DNA of 20,494 nucleotides, from the NCBI GenBank assembly GCA_934255435.1, contig CAKQNZ010000019.1, positions 1 to 20,494 of the forward strand, read 5' to 3'. The translations under genes were made by a program, and so were the position numbers. Source of the stretch: an uncultured Clostridia bacterium. Its GTDB lineage: Bacteria; Bacillota; Clostridia; Peptostreptococcales; Anaerovoracaceae. Every line of letters begins with the position of its first letter. Positions within the stretch are counted from its first letter, which is position 1. Below, piece after piece: positions 7,467 through 14,690 of the stretch. The notes under the pieces are model-generated. The model was not told where the DNA came from. It saw only the letters and a list, made by a program, of their open reading frames with translations, and did not search any database.

Positions 7467-7514
7467 ATCTGTATGAAAGGGGCAAAAGAACAGCTCTTTC
7501 GTACAGATTTTTTT
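7467..7514 (+). terminator. Strong intrinsic terminator between the kinase and the ABC genes
   Basis: ATCTGTATGAAAG (7467-7479) pairs with CTTTCGTACAGAT (7496-7508): 13 bp with a single G-U. It encloses a 16-nt loop and is followed at once by a T run, 7508-7514. The flanking gap 7402-7566 has no convincing consensus promoter. TTGACC at 7513-7518 overlaps the T run but has no good -10. Confidence 0.8.
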
Positions 7515-7566
7515 GACCGTTGCACCATGTGGTACGGATGCCTGCAGCGGTGAAAGGAGAAGACAT

Positions 7567-8247
7567 ATGGCAATACTCGAAACGGAAAACCTGAAAAAGA
7601 TATACGGAAGCGGCGCAGGGGAGGTGCGGGCGCTGGACGGCATCGATATGTCGGTCGAAACCGGCGAATTCGTTGCAGTGGTCGGATCTTCGGGATCTGG
7701 AAAGTCCACGCTGCTCCACATGCTGGGAGGTCTCGACAGGCCGACGTCAGGCAAAGTGTTCGTGGACGGCAGAGATATATTCTCGCTGAAAGACGAAACG
7801 CTGACGATCTTCCGAAGAAGAAAGATAGGTTTCGTTTTTCAGGCATACAATCTCGTGCCGGTACTCAATGTGTATGAGAACATAGTGCTTCCTGTGGAGC
7901 TGGACGGCAGAAAGACTGACGACAGATTCATCAGCAGTATAACGGAAACACTTGGTATAAGCGACAAACTTGGAAACCTGCCGGGACAGCTTTCCGGAGG
8001 CCAGCAGCAGAGAGTGGCGATAGCAAGAGCTCTGGCGACGAAGCCTGTGATACTGCTGTGCGACGAACCTACCGGAAACCTGGACAGCAGGACGTCGCAG
8101 GATGTACTGGGGCTGCTGAAGATAACGAGCCAGCAATATGCCCAGACTATAGTCATGATAACTCACAATGAGGAGATAGCTCAGCTTGCCGATCGTATCA
8201 TCAGGATAGAGGATGGCAGGATCAGAGATGGCAGACAGGGGGAGTGA
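7567..8247 (+). CDS. ABC transporter ATP-binding protein (MacB/LolD/Bce type)
   Basis: A 226-residue ATPase that powers the adjacent FtsX-type permease. Seen: Walker A GSSGSGKST (~41-49), Q-loop in GFVFQAYNLVP, signature LSGGQQQRVAIARA, Walker B VILLCDEPTGNLDS and the H-loop in VMITHN. The AYNLVPVLNVYENI stretch and GNLDS are standard for the LolD/MacB/BceA group of lipoprotein, macrolide and peptide transporters. The frame stays open back to 7513 inside the terminator T run. I place the start at ATG 7567 because AAGGAG lies at 7554-7559 with good spacing and the family starts at this residue. The 3' end comes within a few nt of the permease start (stop TGA 8245-8247, permease ATG 8249), indicating coupled translation. 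Confidence 0.95.
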   Translation: MAILETENLKKIYGSGAGEVRALDGIDMSVETGEFVAVVGSSGSGKSTLLHMLGGLDRPTSGKVFVDGRDIFSLKDETLTIFRRRKIGFVFQAYNLVPVLNVYENIVLPVELDGRKTDDRFISSITETLGISDKLGNLPGQLSGGQQQRVAIARALATKPVILLCDEPTGNLDSRTSQDVLGLLKITSQQYAQTIVMITHNEEIAQLADRIIRIEDGRIRDGRQGE

Positions 8248-8248
8248 C

Positions 8249-10921
8249 ATGATGAAAGTGAAAAACAGAAGAGCTGTAAGACGGCTCAGCATCAGATCCT
8301 TCAAGGCGGCAGGGAGACGCAACATCACAGCAGCAGTGGCCATAGCGATGACGACAGTGCTGTTCACTGCACTTTTCACGATAATGATGTCGATCAATAC
8401 GAGCTATGAATCATATACGTTCCGTCAGATCGGAGGGTATGCGCATGGAACATTCAAGGATGTGGACAGCGAACAGGCTTCGATGATAGAAAGCTGCCCG
8501 AAGGTCAAAGAAGCCGGCAGGCGTATAACCGCCGGAGTCATCACAGATGGCAGCTTTGCGAAAATACCTGCGGAGATAAGTTTCATGGACGACAACAATA
8601 CGAAATGGAGCTATATAGATCTCATCAAAGGGCATATGCCGGAGGCGGAAGACGAGATCCTCATGGATACTGCAGCACTGGATGCTCTTGGCGTTGAGCC
8701 GGAGATCGGTGCCAGGATCAGACTCACATACGATATGCTGGATGTGGACAGCACCATCGGCAGCCGTACAGATACATTCAGACTGGCCGGCTGGTGGGAA
8801 TATGACGATATATCCCAGGTACATTTCATAAATGTGTCGGAAGACTACGTCAGGAAGGTGGAAAAGGCTGCAGTAAGAGACGGTGCAGACCATTTGCGTG
8901 AGGATATCAACGTCATGTTCAGGACGAGCATCGGCATAAAGGAGAATATGCAGAAAGTCGAGGATGATCTCGGTTTCCAGTCTGAGGATCCTGATAAAGA
9001 TAATTATGTCAGATACGGCGTGAACTGGGGTTATACGGCGTCGCAGGCGGCGGATGATATAGATCCGGAGATGATCGCTGCAGCTATGGCACTGCTGATA
9101 TTGATAATAATGACAGGGTATCTGATAATATACAATATATTCAGGATCTCGGTCAGCAGCGACATAAGATACTACGGACTGCTGAAAACCATAGGAGTGA
9201 CGCCACGGCAGCTTCGGAGGATAGTGAGACAGCAGGCTATGATGCTTTGCATAGCAGGGTGTCCCATGGGGCTTGTGATCGGGTATCTGGCAGGACGAAT
9301 GCTGATGCCGGTGATAATGGCGTCTACATCTCTTGGAGCTTCGTGTACGGATGTGAGCATATCACCTGTGATATTTATCGCAGCTGCATTGTTTTCAATG
9401 GTGACGGTATTCATATCATGCGCAAGACCGGCTCGGATGGCATCAAAAGTCTCCCCGGTGGAGGCTGTGAAGTATGCTGATGCTTCGGGTGGACATTATA
9501 AAACCTGCAAAATACGGGGGATACGGAGATCGGGAGTTATGAAAGAAGCGGGCCTTGGCCGGATGGCTTTCGCTGATCTGGGTCGCAGCAGGCTGAAAAC
9601 GCTGGTGGTGATAATGTCGATGGCACTGTCAGTCGTTCTGCTTTCTGTGCTGAGTGCTTTCACAGGAGGTTTCGATATGGAAAAATACCTCAGTAATCAG
9701 ACGTGTGCAGATTTCATCGTAGGAAAAACAGACTATTTCAGGTTTCAGGCACAAAGCTCCGAGTCGGGGCTTACCGGAGATGAGATCGCTGAGATAAAGG
9801 CTGGGACCAAAAGCTCTGTCAGCGGAATGGCATGGTCAATGGATGGTACCGATACTGTGATCTGGCTGCCTGAAAATATCAGGACTTCGGAGGACGATGA
9901 GCAGACTTCATATGTAAAGCAGGCACTGCAGAAAGGGGACAGGGAGGATATACCGTGCAGCGATCTGCAGATAGAAGGACTGGACGCCGGACTTTTGCAA
10001 AAACTGCAAGTCATAGATGGGGACATAGAGCCGATGAGCGACCCCGGGAAAAATGTCATAGCAGTAACGGCTGAAACTGACGATAACGGGAATGTAATGA
10101 ACAGAGACAGTCTTCCCAACCTGGGGGATACCGTGACTGTGACTTATATCGATGATGGCTGTTTCATCGACAGCCGGACCGGTGACAAGTCCAGCGAGAA
10201 CACGCCGGGTGAATATATCGAATACAAGGTAGAGAAAAGTCACGATGTCAGATATACTGTCTGTGCAGTCGTCAGTGTGCCCTACAGCATGTCTTTCAGA
10301 TACTCGGAGCTTTCATCCATGGGTGCAGTGATAAATTCGGAAAGGCTGAGAACAGACAGCAGTGCAGAGATATTTCCGATGTTCTATATGTTCGATGCTC
10401 CCGATCGCAGTGCGGAAGATAATGATGAGACTTTCCTTAAGAAACTTACAGACAGTCCGTCGTCAACATTGATGTATGAGAGCAAGGCTACTGTGAGAGC
10501 CGAGTTCGAAGGGTTCAGGAACATGTTCACGCTGCTGGGCGGAGTGCTCTGCGCGATAACCGGACTTGTGGGGATACTCAACTTTTTCAACAGCATCATG
10601 ACGGGTATCATGAGCAGACGGCGTGAATTCGCGGTGCTGCAGTCGATAGGGATGACCGGAAGACAGCTGAGATCGATGTTGATATATGAGGGTCTGCTGT
10701 ACGCTGCCGGTGCGATACTGCTGTCTGTTGTGCTCAGCATCATCATAGAACCGCTGGCAGGCAGACTGATGGAAAATGTGTTCTGGTTTTACAGCTACAG
10801 TTTCACGATGAAGGGGATATTCATAACGGCGCCGGTGTTTCTGGCGGCAGGCGCAGTGCTTCCGGCGCTGCTTTACAGAGGAATCTCACGCAGGAGCATA
10901 ATAGACAGGCTGAGGGAATAG
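8249..10921 (+). CDS. Large FtsX/MacB-type ABC permease with two extracytoplasmic domains
   Basis: An 890-residue permease, partner of the preceding ATPase. By eye: TM1 ~26-48; a first large outside domain ~50-270; TM2 ~275-296, TM3 ~331-352 and TM4 ~368-392; TM5 ~451-474; a second outside domain ~475-750; TM6 ~759-783, TM7 ~815-836 and TM8 ~856-876. Each half carries the FtsX-type cytoplasmic coupling loop (YYGLLKTIGVTPRQLRRIV and EFAVLQSIGMTGRQLRSML). It is thus a duplicated FtsX arrangement of eight helices, longer than BceB (~650 residues) and with two big outside domains. The start is ATG 8249 or 8252, behind AGGGGGAG (8237-8244); an earlier ATG at 8213 lies inside the ATPase gene. The substrate cannot be read from the sequence. 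Antimicrobial peptide or lipid/lipoprotein handling are the usual jobs. A terminator follows. Confidence 0.9.
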   Translation: MMKVKNRRAVRRLSIRSFKAAGRRNITAAVAIAMTTVLFTALFTIMMSINTSYESYTFRQIGGYAHGTFKDVDSEQASMIESCPKVKEAGRRITAGVITDGSFAKIPAEISFMDDNNTKWSYIDLIKGHMPEAEDEILMDTAALDALGVEPEIGARIRLTYDMLDVDSTIGSRTDTFRLAGWWEYDDISQVHFINVSEDYVRKVEKAAVRDGADHLREDINVMFRTSIGIKENMQKVEDDLGFQSEDPDKDNYVRYGVNWGYTASQAADDIDPEMIAAAMALLILIIMTGYLIIYNIFRISVSSDIRYYGLLKTIGVTPRQLRRIVRQQAMMLCIAGCPMGLVIGYLAGRMLMPVIMASTSLGASCTDVSISPVIFIAAALFSMVTVFISCARPARMASKVSPVEAVKYADASGGHYKTCKIRGIRRSGVMKEAGLGRMAFADLGRSRLKTLVVIMSMALSVVLLSVLSAFTGGFDMEKYLSNQTCADFIVGKTDYFRFQAQSSESGLTGDEIAEIKAGTKSSVSGMAWSMDGTDTVIWLPENIRTSEDDEQTSYVKQALQKGDREDIPCSDLQIEGLDAGLLQKLQVIDGDIEPMSDPGKNVIAVTAETDDNGNVMNRDSLPNLGDTVTVTYIDDGCFIDSRTGDKSSENTPGEYIEYKVEKSHDVRYTVCAVVSVPYSMSFRYSELSSMGAVINSERLRTDSSAEIFPMFYMFDAPDRSAEDNDETFLKKLTDSPSSTLMYESKATVRAEFEGFRNMFTLLGGVLCAITGLVGILNFFNSIMTGIMSRRREFAVLQSIGMTGRQLRSMLIYEGLLYAAGAILLSVVLSIIIEPLAGRLMENVFWFYSYSFTMKGIFITAPVFLAAGAVLPALLYRGISRRSIIDRLRE

Positions 10922-10938
10922 ATCAAAGACTAATGGAT

Positions 10939-10980
10939 GAGCCGTAAAGCATCAAAAAGTGCAGTACGGCTCTTTTCTTT
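10939..10980 (+). terminator. Intrinsic terminator of the ABC transporter genes
   Basis: GAGCCGTA (10939-10946) pairs perfectly with TACGGCTC (10965-10972), followed by TTTTCTTT (10973-10980). Confidence 0.75.
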
Positions 10981-10983
10981 AAA

Positions 10984-11020
10984 ATATATCGTGATATATA
11001 TTGCAGTGCGGATCACGATA
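10984..11020 (-). terminator. Probable terminator of the MATE gene
   Basis: On the minus strand TATCGTGAT (11020-11012) pairs perfectly with ATCACGATA (10995-10987), overlapping the MATE stop codon. It is followed by an A/T-rich tail, TATTTT. The T run is imperfect. Confidence 0.55.
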
Positions 11021-12407
11021 AAATGGCTGATTTTCGCGATGGTCTGACTATCATAACAGCTATGAAGATCAGCAGTGCAGTAAAAGCAAGACTGATGGGA
11101 TATGCTGTCATGATCGTAGCGAATGTCCTGTGTGACGGGAACACTGCGAATATCCAGAAGACCCTGACACCACAGACACCTATGACGGTAAGGAGGGCAG
11201 GTACAAGTGATTTGCCGAACCCGCGGAGATATCCCGACATGTTTTCATACAGCACACTGAATGTATATGCTGAGAATATGATCACGAGTCTGGTGTATCC
11301 GATCTCGATTACCTGAGGGTTGCTGCTGAATATGGAGAGCAGGGCTCTGCCTGACAGCAGTACCAGTATTATGGCAGAAGCTGTGGCAATGGCATCTTCG
11401 ATGATGCAGATACCAAGGATCCTGCGACATCGTTTCAGCTGCCCGGCGCCGTAGTTCTGTCCGGTGAATGTGGTACATGCCTGGCTGAACGCATTCATTA
11501 CATAGTAGGCAAGTATCTCGATGTTGAAAGCAGCACTTGATGCTGCTATGACTAAGGTACCGAGACTGTTTATAGCTGACTGGATTATTATGTTCGCTAC
11601 CGAGAATACAGCACTCTGTATTCCTGCAGGAAGTCCGATCTTTATGATATCACGGAAAATACGGGAACTGAACCGCAGCTCTTTTCTTTTTATGCGGATC
11701 ACCTGATCTGAACGGATGAGTTTTATCAGAAGCAAAGTGGAGCTTACGACATTGGCGATGACCGTTGCGATGGCTACTCCGTTTACAGTCATATCAAGAA
11801 CTATTACGAAAAACAGGTTCAGAAGTACATTGAGCACACCTGACATGGCCAGAGCTTTCAGCGGCATCTTCGTTTCTCCGATGCTTCTGAAGATCGCAGC
11901 CTCGAAGTTATAGAGCAGTATGGCAGGCATACCAAGCAGGTATATCCTGATATACAGAAGTGCGTAAGGCAGCACATCTTCAGGTACATTCAGAGCATGC
12001 AGCAGGTTTCCTATGAAAATCTCACCGAATATCGTCACAAGAAGGCCTCCTGCAATGGACATTATTATGGAAGTATGTACAGCTTTATGTACAGTGTCTT
12101 CGTCTTTTCTGCCGATGGCTGTTGCAATCACCACGTTTGAACCAAGGGCGATGCCGATGAAGAAGTAAAGGAGAAGACCTATGATCGGGCTTGTGGCGCC
12201 TATGGCAGCCACAGCGATCGTTTTGACGTCTCCTGCAAAGTTGCCGACGATAGCTATATCGGACGCATTGAAAAGCTGTTCAAGTACACCTGTTGCTGCC
12301 ACAGGCAGAGCATATCGTATTATTTTGTTCCAGACAGGACCGTTCAGCATATCCATCCTGGAACCGGAAGATTCCTGTATTTCTGTAGTTTCCAAATTTA
12401 TCACCAT
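11013..12407 (-). CDS. MATE-family multidrug efflux transporter
   Basis: A 464-residue inner-membrane antiporter with twelve predicted helices in two six-helix halves. The first-half signature WNKIIRYALPVAATGVLEQL / FNASDIAIVGNFAG, with the Asp in helix 1, and the second-half GLPAGIQSAVFSVANIIIQ plus CTTFTGQNYGAG are characteristic of the MATE family (NorM/DinF-like branch common in Clostridia). Family members use Na+ or H+ gradients to expel cationic drugs. The chosen start is ATG 12407, with only a close AAAGGG upstream. An internal ATG at about 12351 (MDMLNGPVWNK) would also give a complete transporter. It is convergent with the ABC permease and divergent from perR. Its upstream region holds two inverted repeats next to a -10 element, so it is probably tightly regulated. 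Confidence 0.93.
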   Translation of the reverse strand: MVINLETTEIQESSGSRMDMLNGPVWNKIIRYALPVAATGVLEQLFNASDIAIVGNFAGDVKTIAVAAIGATSPIIGLLLYFFIGIALGSNVVIATAIGRKDEDTVHKAVHTSIIMSIAGGLLVTIFGEIFIGNLLHALNVPEDVLPYALLYIRIYLLGMPAILLYNFEAAIFRSIGETKMPLKALAMSGVLNVLLNLFFVIVLDMTVNGVAIATVIANVVSSTLLLIKLIRSDQVIRIKRKELRFSSRIFRDIIKIGLPAGIQSAVFSVANIIIQSAINSLGTLVIAASSAAFNIEILAYYVMNAFSQACTTFTGQNYGAGQLKRCRRILGICIIEDAIATASAIILVLLSGRALLSIFSSNPQVIEIGYTRLVIIFSAYTFSVLYENMSGYLRGFGKSLVPALLTVIGVCGVRVFWIFAVFPSHRTFATIMTAYPISLAFTALLIFIAVMIVRPSRKSAILS

Positions 12408-12423
12408 CCCTTTTATATTTCAG

Positions 12424-12444
12424 CAAACATCTTATATATGTTTG
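12424..12444 (-). repeat. Inverted repeat in the MATE leader
   Basis: CAAACAT (12424-12430) and ATGTTTG (12438-12444) form a perfect 7-bp inverted repeat with a 7-nt A/T spacer, about 20 nt upstream of the MATE start. It may be an operator or an mRNA hairpin near the ribosome site. Confidence 0.45.
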
Positions 12445-12455
12445 TTAGTGTGCTT

Positions 12456-12489
12456 GTTTATGGATCTTTCAGGACCCATAAACAGTATA
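12456..12489 (-). promoter_or_regulatory. -10 element and abutting 28-bp palindrome in the MATE promoter
   Basis: On the minus strand TATACT (12489-12484) is directly followed by a 28-nt palindrome, 12483-12456. Its 11-bp arms (GTTTATGGGTC and GATCCATAAAC, one G-U) surround CTGAAA. The palindrome covers the expected transcription start, an ideal repressor site. The -35 (about 12511-12506, TTCCGC) is weak. No T run follows, so it is not a terminator. Confidence 0.55.
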
Positions 12490-12549
12490 TCACAGACCTG
12501 AAAAAGCGGAACAGGAATACATATTTTTTTGATGTACGAAAAATCATGG

Positions 12550-12579
12550 TTGACAAACTGCACTAAAATAGTATATAAT
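12550..12579 (+). promoter_or_regulatory. Consensus promoter of the perR-like operon
   Basis: TTGACA (12550-12555) and TATAAT (12574-12579), both perfect, are separated by 18 nt. An A/T-rich stretch around 12573-12587 matches the B. subtilis PerR box at only about 10 of 15 positions, so autoregulation there is possible but weakly supported. Confidence 0.85.
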
Positions 12580-12613
12580 CCTAATTAAGAATTGATATTG
12601 ATAAGGAGGGGGT

Positions 12614-13036
12614 ATGATAAGAAGAAATACTATCCAGAAAGATATGGTTCTCAGAACTGTTCGCAAGCTGAAGCGACATCTGACGGCTGATGAAGTATAT
12701 GAACATATAAAAAAAGATCATCCTACGATAGGCAAGGGTACCGTTTACAGAAATCTTGGCATTCTGGCAGAAGAGGGGGCCATAAGGAAGGTCGAGGTGC
12801 CTGATGGACCGGACCGTTTCGATTTTACATTAAAGAACCATTACCATGTCAGATGTGTGGAGTGCGGGAACGTATCAGATGTAGATATGGATGAGATACC
12901 GCATCTTGAAGAAAAGATACATGATACCCATGGGATGAAGTTCCTTGAATACGATATCTTTTTCAAAGGCATATGTCCGGACTGCAGGAAAGGGAAGGAC
13001 AGGAATATCAGGCATAATCATGTCAGCAGCTTATAG
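12614..13036 (+). CDS. perR: Fur-family regulator, PerR type (peroxide sensor)
   Basis: A 140-residue metal-dependent DNA-binding protein. The winged helix (~1-75) includes LTADEVYEHI and GTVYRNLGILAEEG. The dimerisation domain has structural-zinc pairs C81-x2-C84 and C121-x2-C124. Aligned by eye with B. subtilis PerR, the regulatory metal ligands are all kept: H22 (H37), D70 (D85), H76 (H91), H78 (H93) and D89 (D104). The Asp at the last site is the PerR rather than Fur hallmark. In PerR, iron-catalysed oxidation of the first and third His residues by peroxide releases DNA. The start ATG 12614 follows AGGAGG. The downstream rubrerythrin and rubredoxin, peroxide-removing proteins of anaerobes, are the expected targets and are probably co-transcribed. 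The gene also diverges from the MATE pump. Confidence 0.9.
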   Translation: MIRRNTIQKDMVLRTVRKLKRHLTADEVYEHIKKDHPTIGKGTVYRNLGILAEEGAIRKVEVPDGPDRFDFTLKNHYHVRCVECGNVSDVDMDEIPHLEEKIHDTHGMKFLEYDIFFKGICPDCRKGKDRNIRHNHVSSL

Positions 13037-13088
13037 CGTATAATGATGTGGAAGATAATATAAATCAAAGAAAATGGAGGAAAGAACG

Positions 13089-13631
13089 ATGACAGCAAAC
13101 AAATATGCAGGAACACAGACAGAAAAAAACTTACAGGAAGCATTTGCAGGTGAATCACAGGCAAGAAATAAATATACATATTTTGCGTCTGTTGCAAAGA
13201 AGGAAGGCTATGAACAGATATCAGCATTGTTTCTGAAAACAGCAGACAACGAGAAGGAACATGCCAAGATGTGGTTCAAGGAGCTGGCCGGTATCGGTGA
13301 TACGAAGGAGAATCTCGCAGCAGCAGCTGAGGGAGAAAATTATGAGTGGACAGATATGTATGAAAGCTTTGCAATAACTGCCGAAGAAGAAGGCTTCACG
13401 GAACTGGCTGCAAAATTCAGAGCTGTAGGCGAGATAGAGAAACACCACGAAGAAAGATACCGTGCACTTCTCAACAATATCGAGACAGCGCAGGTGTTCG
13501 AAAAGAGCGACGTAAAGGTATGGGAATGTCGCAACTGCGGACATATCGTAGTTGGAACAAAAGCTCCGGGAGTATGTCCGGTATGCGCTCATCCGCAGAG
13601 CTATTTTGAAGTACATGCAGAAAACTACTAA
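13089..13631 (+). CDS. rbr: Rubrerythrin
   Basis: A 180-residue non-haem iron peroxidase. The N-terminal ferritin-like four-helix domain (~1-140) has diiron ligand motifs E22 ([11 protein letters not shown]), ExxH at 55-58 ([10 protein letters not shown]) and a second set in ITAEEEGF and [11 protein letters not shown]. The C-terminal rubredoxin domain has CRNCGHIV and [11 protein letters not shown]. It reduces hydrogen peroxide to water with electrons from rubredoxin, the cytosolic route in anaerobes. The start is ATG 13089, after GGAGGAAAG. An upstream ATG at 13074 overlaps that ribosome site and is unlikely. It lies 52 nt after perR and 57 nt before a free rubredoxin, which fits a single operon. 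A TATAAT at 13039-13044 could also give an internal promoter, though no -35 is seen. Confidence 0.96.
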   Translation: MTANKYAGTQTEKNLQEAFAGESQARNKYTYFASVAKKEGYEQISALFLKTADNEKEHAKMWFKELAGIGDTKENLAAAAEGENYEWTDMYESFAITAEEEGFTELAAKFRAVGEIEKHHEERYRALLNNIETAQVFEKSDVKVWECRNCGHIVVGTKAPGVCPVCAHPQSYFEVHAENY

Positions 13632-13688
13632 AATATGTGAGAAACAGTTAAACTATGATTTGAGAAATTTTTCAGGAGGTATCATAAC

Positions 13689-13844
13689 ATGAAATATATA
13701 TGTGATGTATGTGGCTGGGAATATGATGAAGCACAGGGATATCCGGAAGGCGGTATCGCACCGGGTACGAAATGGGAAGATGTTCCGGAAGATTTTGAAT
13801 GTCCACTGTGTTCAGTAGGAAAAGATCAGTTCTCGGCAGAATGA
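13689..13844 (+). CDS. Rubredoxin
   Basis: A 51-residue one-iron electron carrier. The Fe(Cys)4 site is C5-x2-C8 (MKYICDVCGWEYDEA) and C38-x2-C41 (FECPLCSVGKDQF), with the usual PEGGIAPGTKWEDVPEDF core. Length and spacing match classical rubredoxin. The start ATG 13689 lies 9 nt after AGGAGG (13674-13679). It follows rubrerythrin in the same direction and is closed by a terminator. It most likely hands electrons to rubrerythrin and so completes a PerR-controlled peroxide-reducing chain. The electron source (an NADH:rubredoxin oxidoreductase or ferredoxin) is not in the window. Confidence 0.96.
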   Translation: MKYICDVCGWEYDEAQGYPEGGIAPGTKWEDVPEDFECPLCSVGKDQFSAE

Positions 13845-13857
13845 TTAAATGTAATCA

Positions 13858-13889
13858 AAAAACGTCAGTGTAAAAGCTGGCGTTTTTGT
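13858..13889 (+). terminator. Intrinsic terminator of the perR-rubrerythrin-rubredoxin operon
   Basis: AAAAACGTCAG (13858-13868) pairs with CTGGCGTTTTT (13877-13887) with one G-U and an 8-nt loop. The 3' arm itself supplies the T run. Confidence 0.85.
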
Positions 13890-13956
13890 ATGAAATCAAA
13901 TGAGAAAACTCTGCCAGACATTCATACGATAGGAGAAGAAAAAATTTCTGAAAAAA

Positions 13957-13983
13957 TTAGCACTCACCTCTTGACAGTGCTAA
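13957..13983 (+). promoter_or_regulatory. CIRCE element (HrcA operator)
   Basis: TTAGCACTC, nine bases, CAGTGCTAA: this matches the CIRCE consensus TTAGCACTC-N9-GAGTGCTAA at 17 of 18 positions, the first base of the right arm being the exception. TTGACA (13971-13976) lies within it, so HrcA binding would cover the promoter. HrcA itself is not in the window. Confidence 0.88.
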
Positions 13984-14004
13984 CAAAAAGAGTTAACATA
14001 TAAT
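13971..14004 (+). promoter_or_regulatory. Promoter of the hsp20 gene, overlapping CIRCE
   Basis: TTGACA (13971-13976) lies 17 nt before TAACAT (13994-13999). A better TATAAT follows at 13999-14004 but at 22 nt spacing, so the exact -10 is unclear. The leader to the ATG is long (about 85 nt) and includes a weak TCCGGAT/GTCTGGA stem at about 14051-14074. Confidence 0.6.
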
Positions 14005-14093
14005 TGTTCCAAGGGGGACAGGATAAGAAAGACAAATACTCATTGTATTGTCCGGATCGGATAAACGGTCTGGATCTTAAGGAGGGATGACAT

Positions 14094-14519
14094 ATGATGA
14101 TGATGCCTAGAAACAATTTTGGATTCGATTTATTTGACGAAATGTTCAAAGACCCGTTCTTCAGCAGAAGAGAAAACCAGAATGCAGTCATGAAGACTGA
14201 TATCAGAGAAAAAGACGGAGATTATCTGATGGATATCGATCTTCCGGGATTCTCAAAGGATGACATCAGTGCAGAACTTCACGACGGATATATGACAGTA
14301 ACGGCTAAGAAAGAAGAGAACAATGACGAGAAGGATGACAAGGGCAACTACATTCACAGAGAGCGTTACTCAGGTTCATGCTCAAGAAGATTTTATGTAG
14401 GCGACATCAGTGAAGCTGACATCAAGGCTTCGTTCAAGGACGGCACACTGCATCTTGAGATACCTAAGGAAGAGCCTAAGAAACTGGAGGAACAGAAGAA
14501 ACTGATTTCCATCGAATAA
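14094..14519 (+). CDS. Hsp20/alpha-crystallin small heat-shock protein
   Basis: A 141-residue ATP-independent holdase chaperone of the cytosol. A short N-terminal arm (FGFDLFDEMFKDPFF) precedes an alpha-crystallin domain (~35-130): MKTDIREKDGDYLMDIDLPG, GYMTVTAKKEE, a Gly-rich YSGSCSRRFYVGD and the conserved A-x-x-x-n-G-x-L sequence as ASFKDGTLHLEIPKEEPKK. The C-terminal tail KKLISIE carries the I-x-I oligomerisation motif (ISI). Four successive ATGs start at 14094. GGAGG at 14081-14085 favours the first. A CIRCE element upstream predicts HrcA repression and heat induction. Two hairpins, the second with a T run, close the unit. Confidence 0.95.
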   Translation: MMMMPRNNFGFDLFDEMFKDPFFSRRENQNAVMKTDIREKDGDYLMDIDLPGFSKDDISAELHDGYMTVTAKKEENNDEKDDKGNYIHRERYSGSCSRRFYVGDISEADIKASFKDGTLHLEIPKEEPKKLEEQKKLISIE

Positions 14520-14544
14520 TACAGATCGCAGGAAACGATGATAA

Positions 14545-14570
14545 CTGCCGGGAGCTGAGAATTCCGGCAG
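14545..14570 (+). repeat. Hairpin downstream of hsp20
   Basis: CTGCCGG (14545-14551) pairs perfectly with CCGGCAG (14564-14570), extendable by a G-U and an A-U. No T run follows. It may protect the mRNA 3' end ahead of the terminator. Confidence 0.5.
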
Positions 14571-14579
14571 ACAACGAAG

Positions 14580-14610
14580 CAGGGCGTGCATATGCATGCC
14601 TTGTTTTTTT
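14580..14610 (+). terminator. Intrinsic terminator of hsp20
   Basis: CAGGGCGTGCAT (14580-14591) and ATGCATGCCTTG (14592-14603) form a nearly perfect stem, directly followed by seven T (14604-14610). Confidence 0.8.
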
Positions 14611-14690
14611 GTTGCTTGCATACAGAAATCTGATGCAGGTGTGTATTTTCACAGCAGACGGCAGATAATAATCCACAGGAGGAACGACTT

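Noticed and set aside
12573..12587. A PerR-box-like sequence over the perR -10
   Set aside because: Only about 10 of 15 positions match the B. subtilis consensus in an A/T-rich stretch where such matches are expected by chance. It is mentioned under the promoter but not called as a site.
14005..14093. An RNA thermometer (ROSE or fourU) in the long hsp20 leader
   Set aside because: The only stem seen (TCCGGAT/GTCTGGA) does not cover the GGAGGG ribosome site, and no UUUU or UYGCU element pairs with it. CIRCE already explains heat control.
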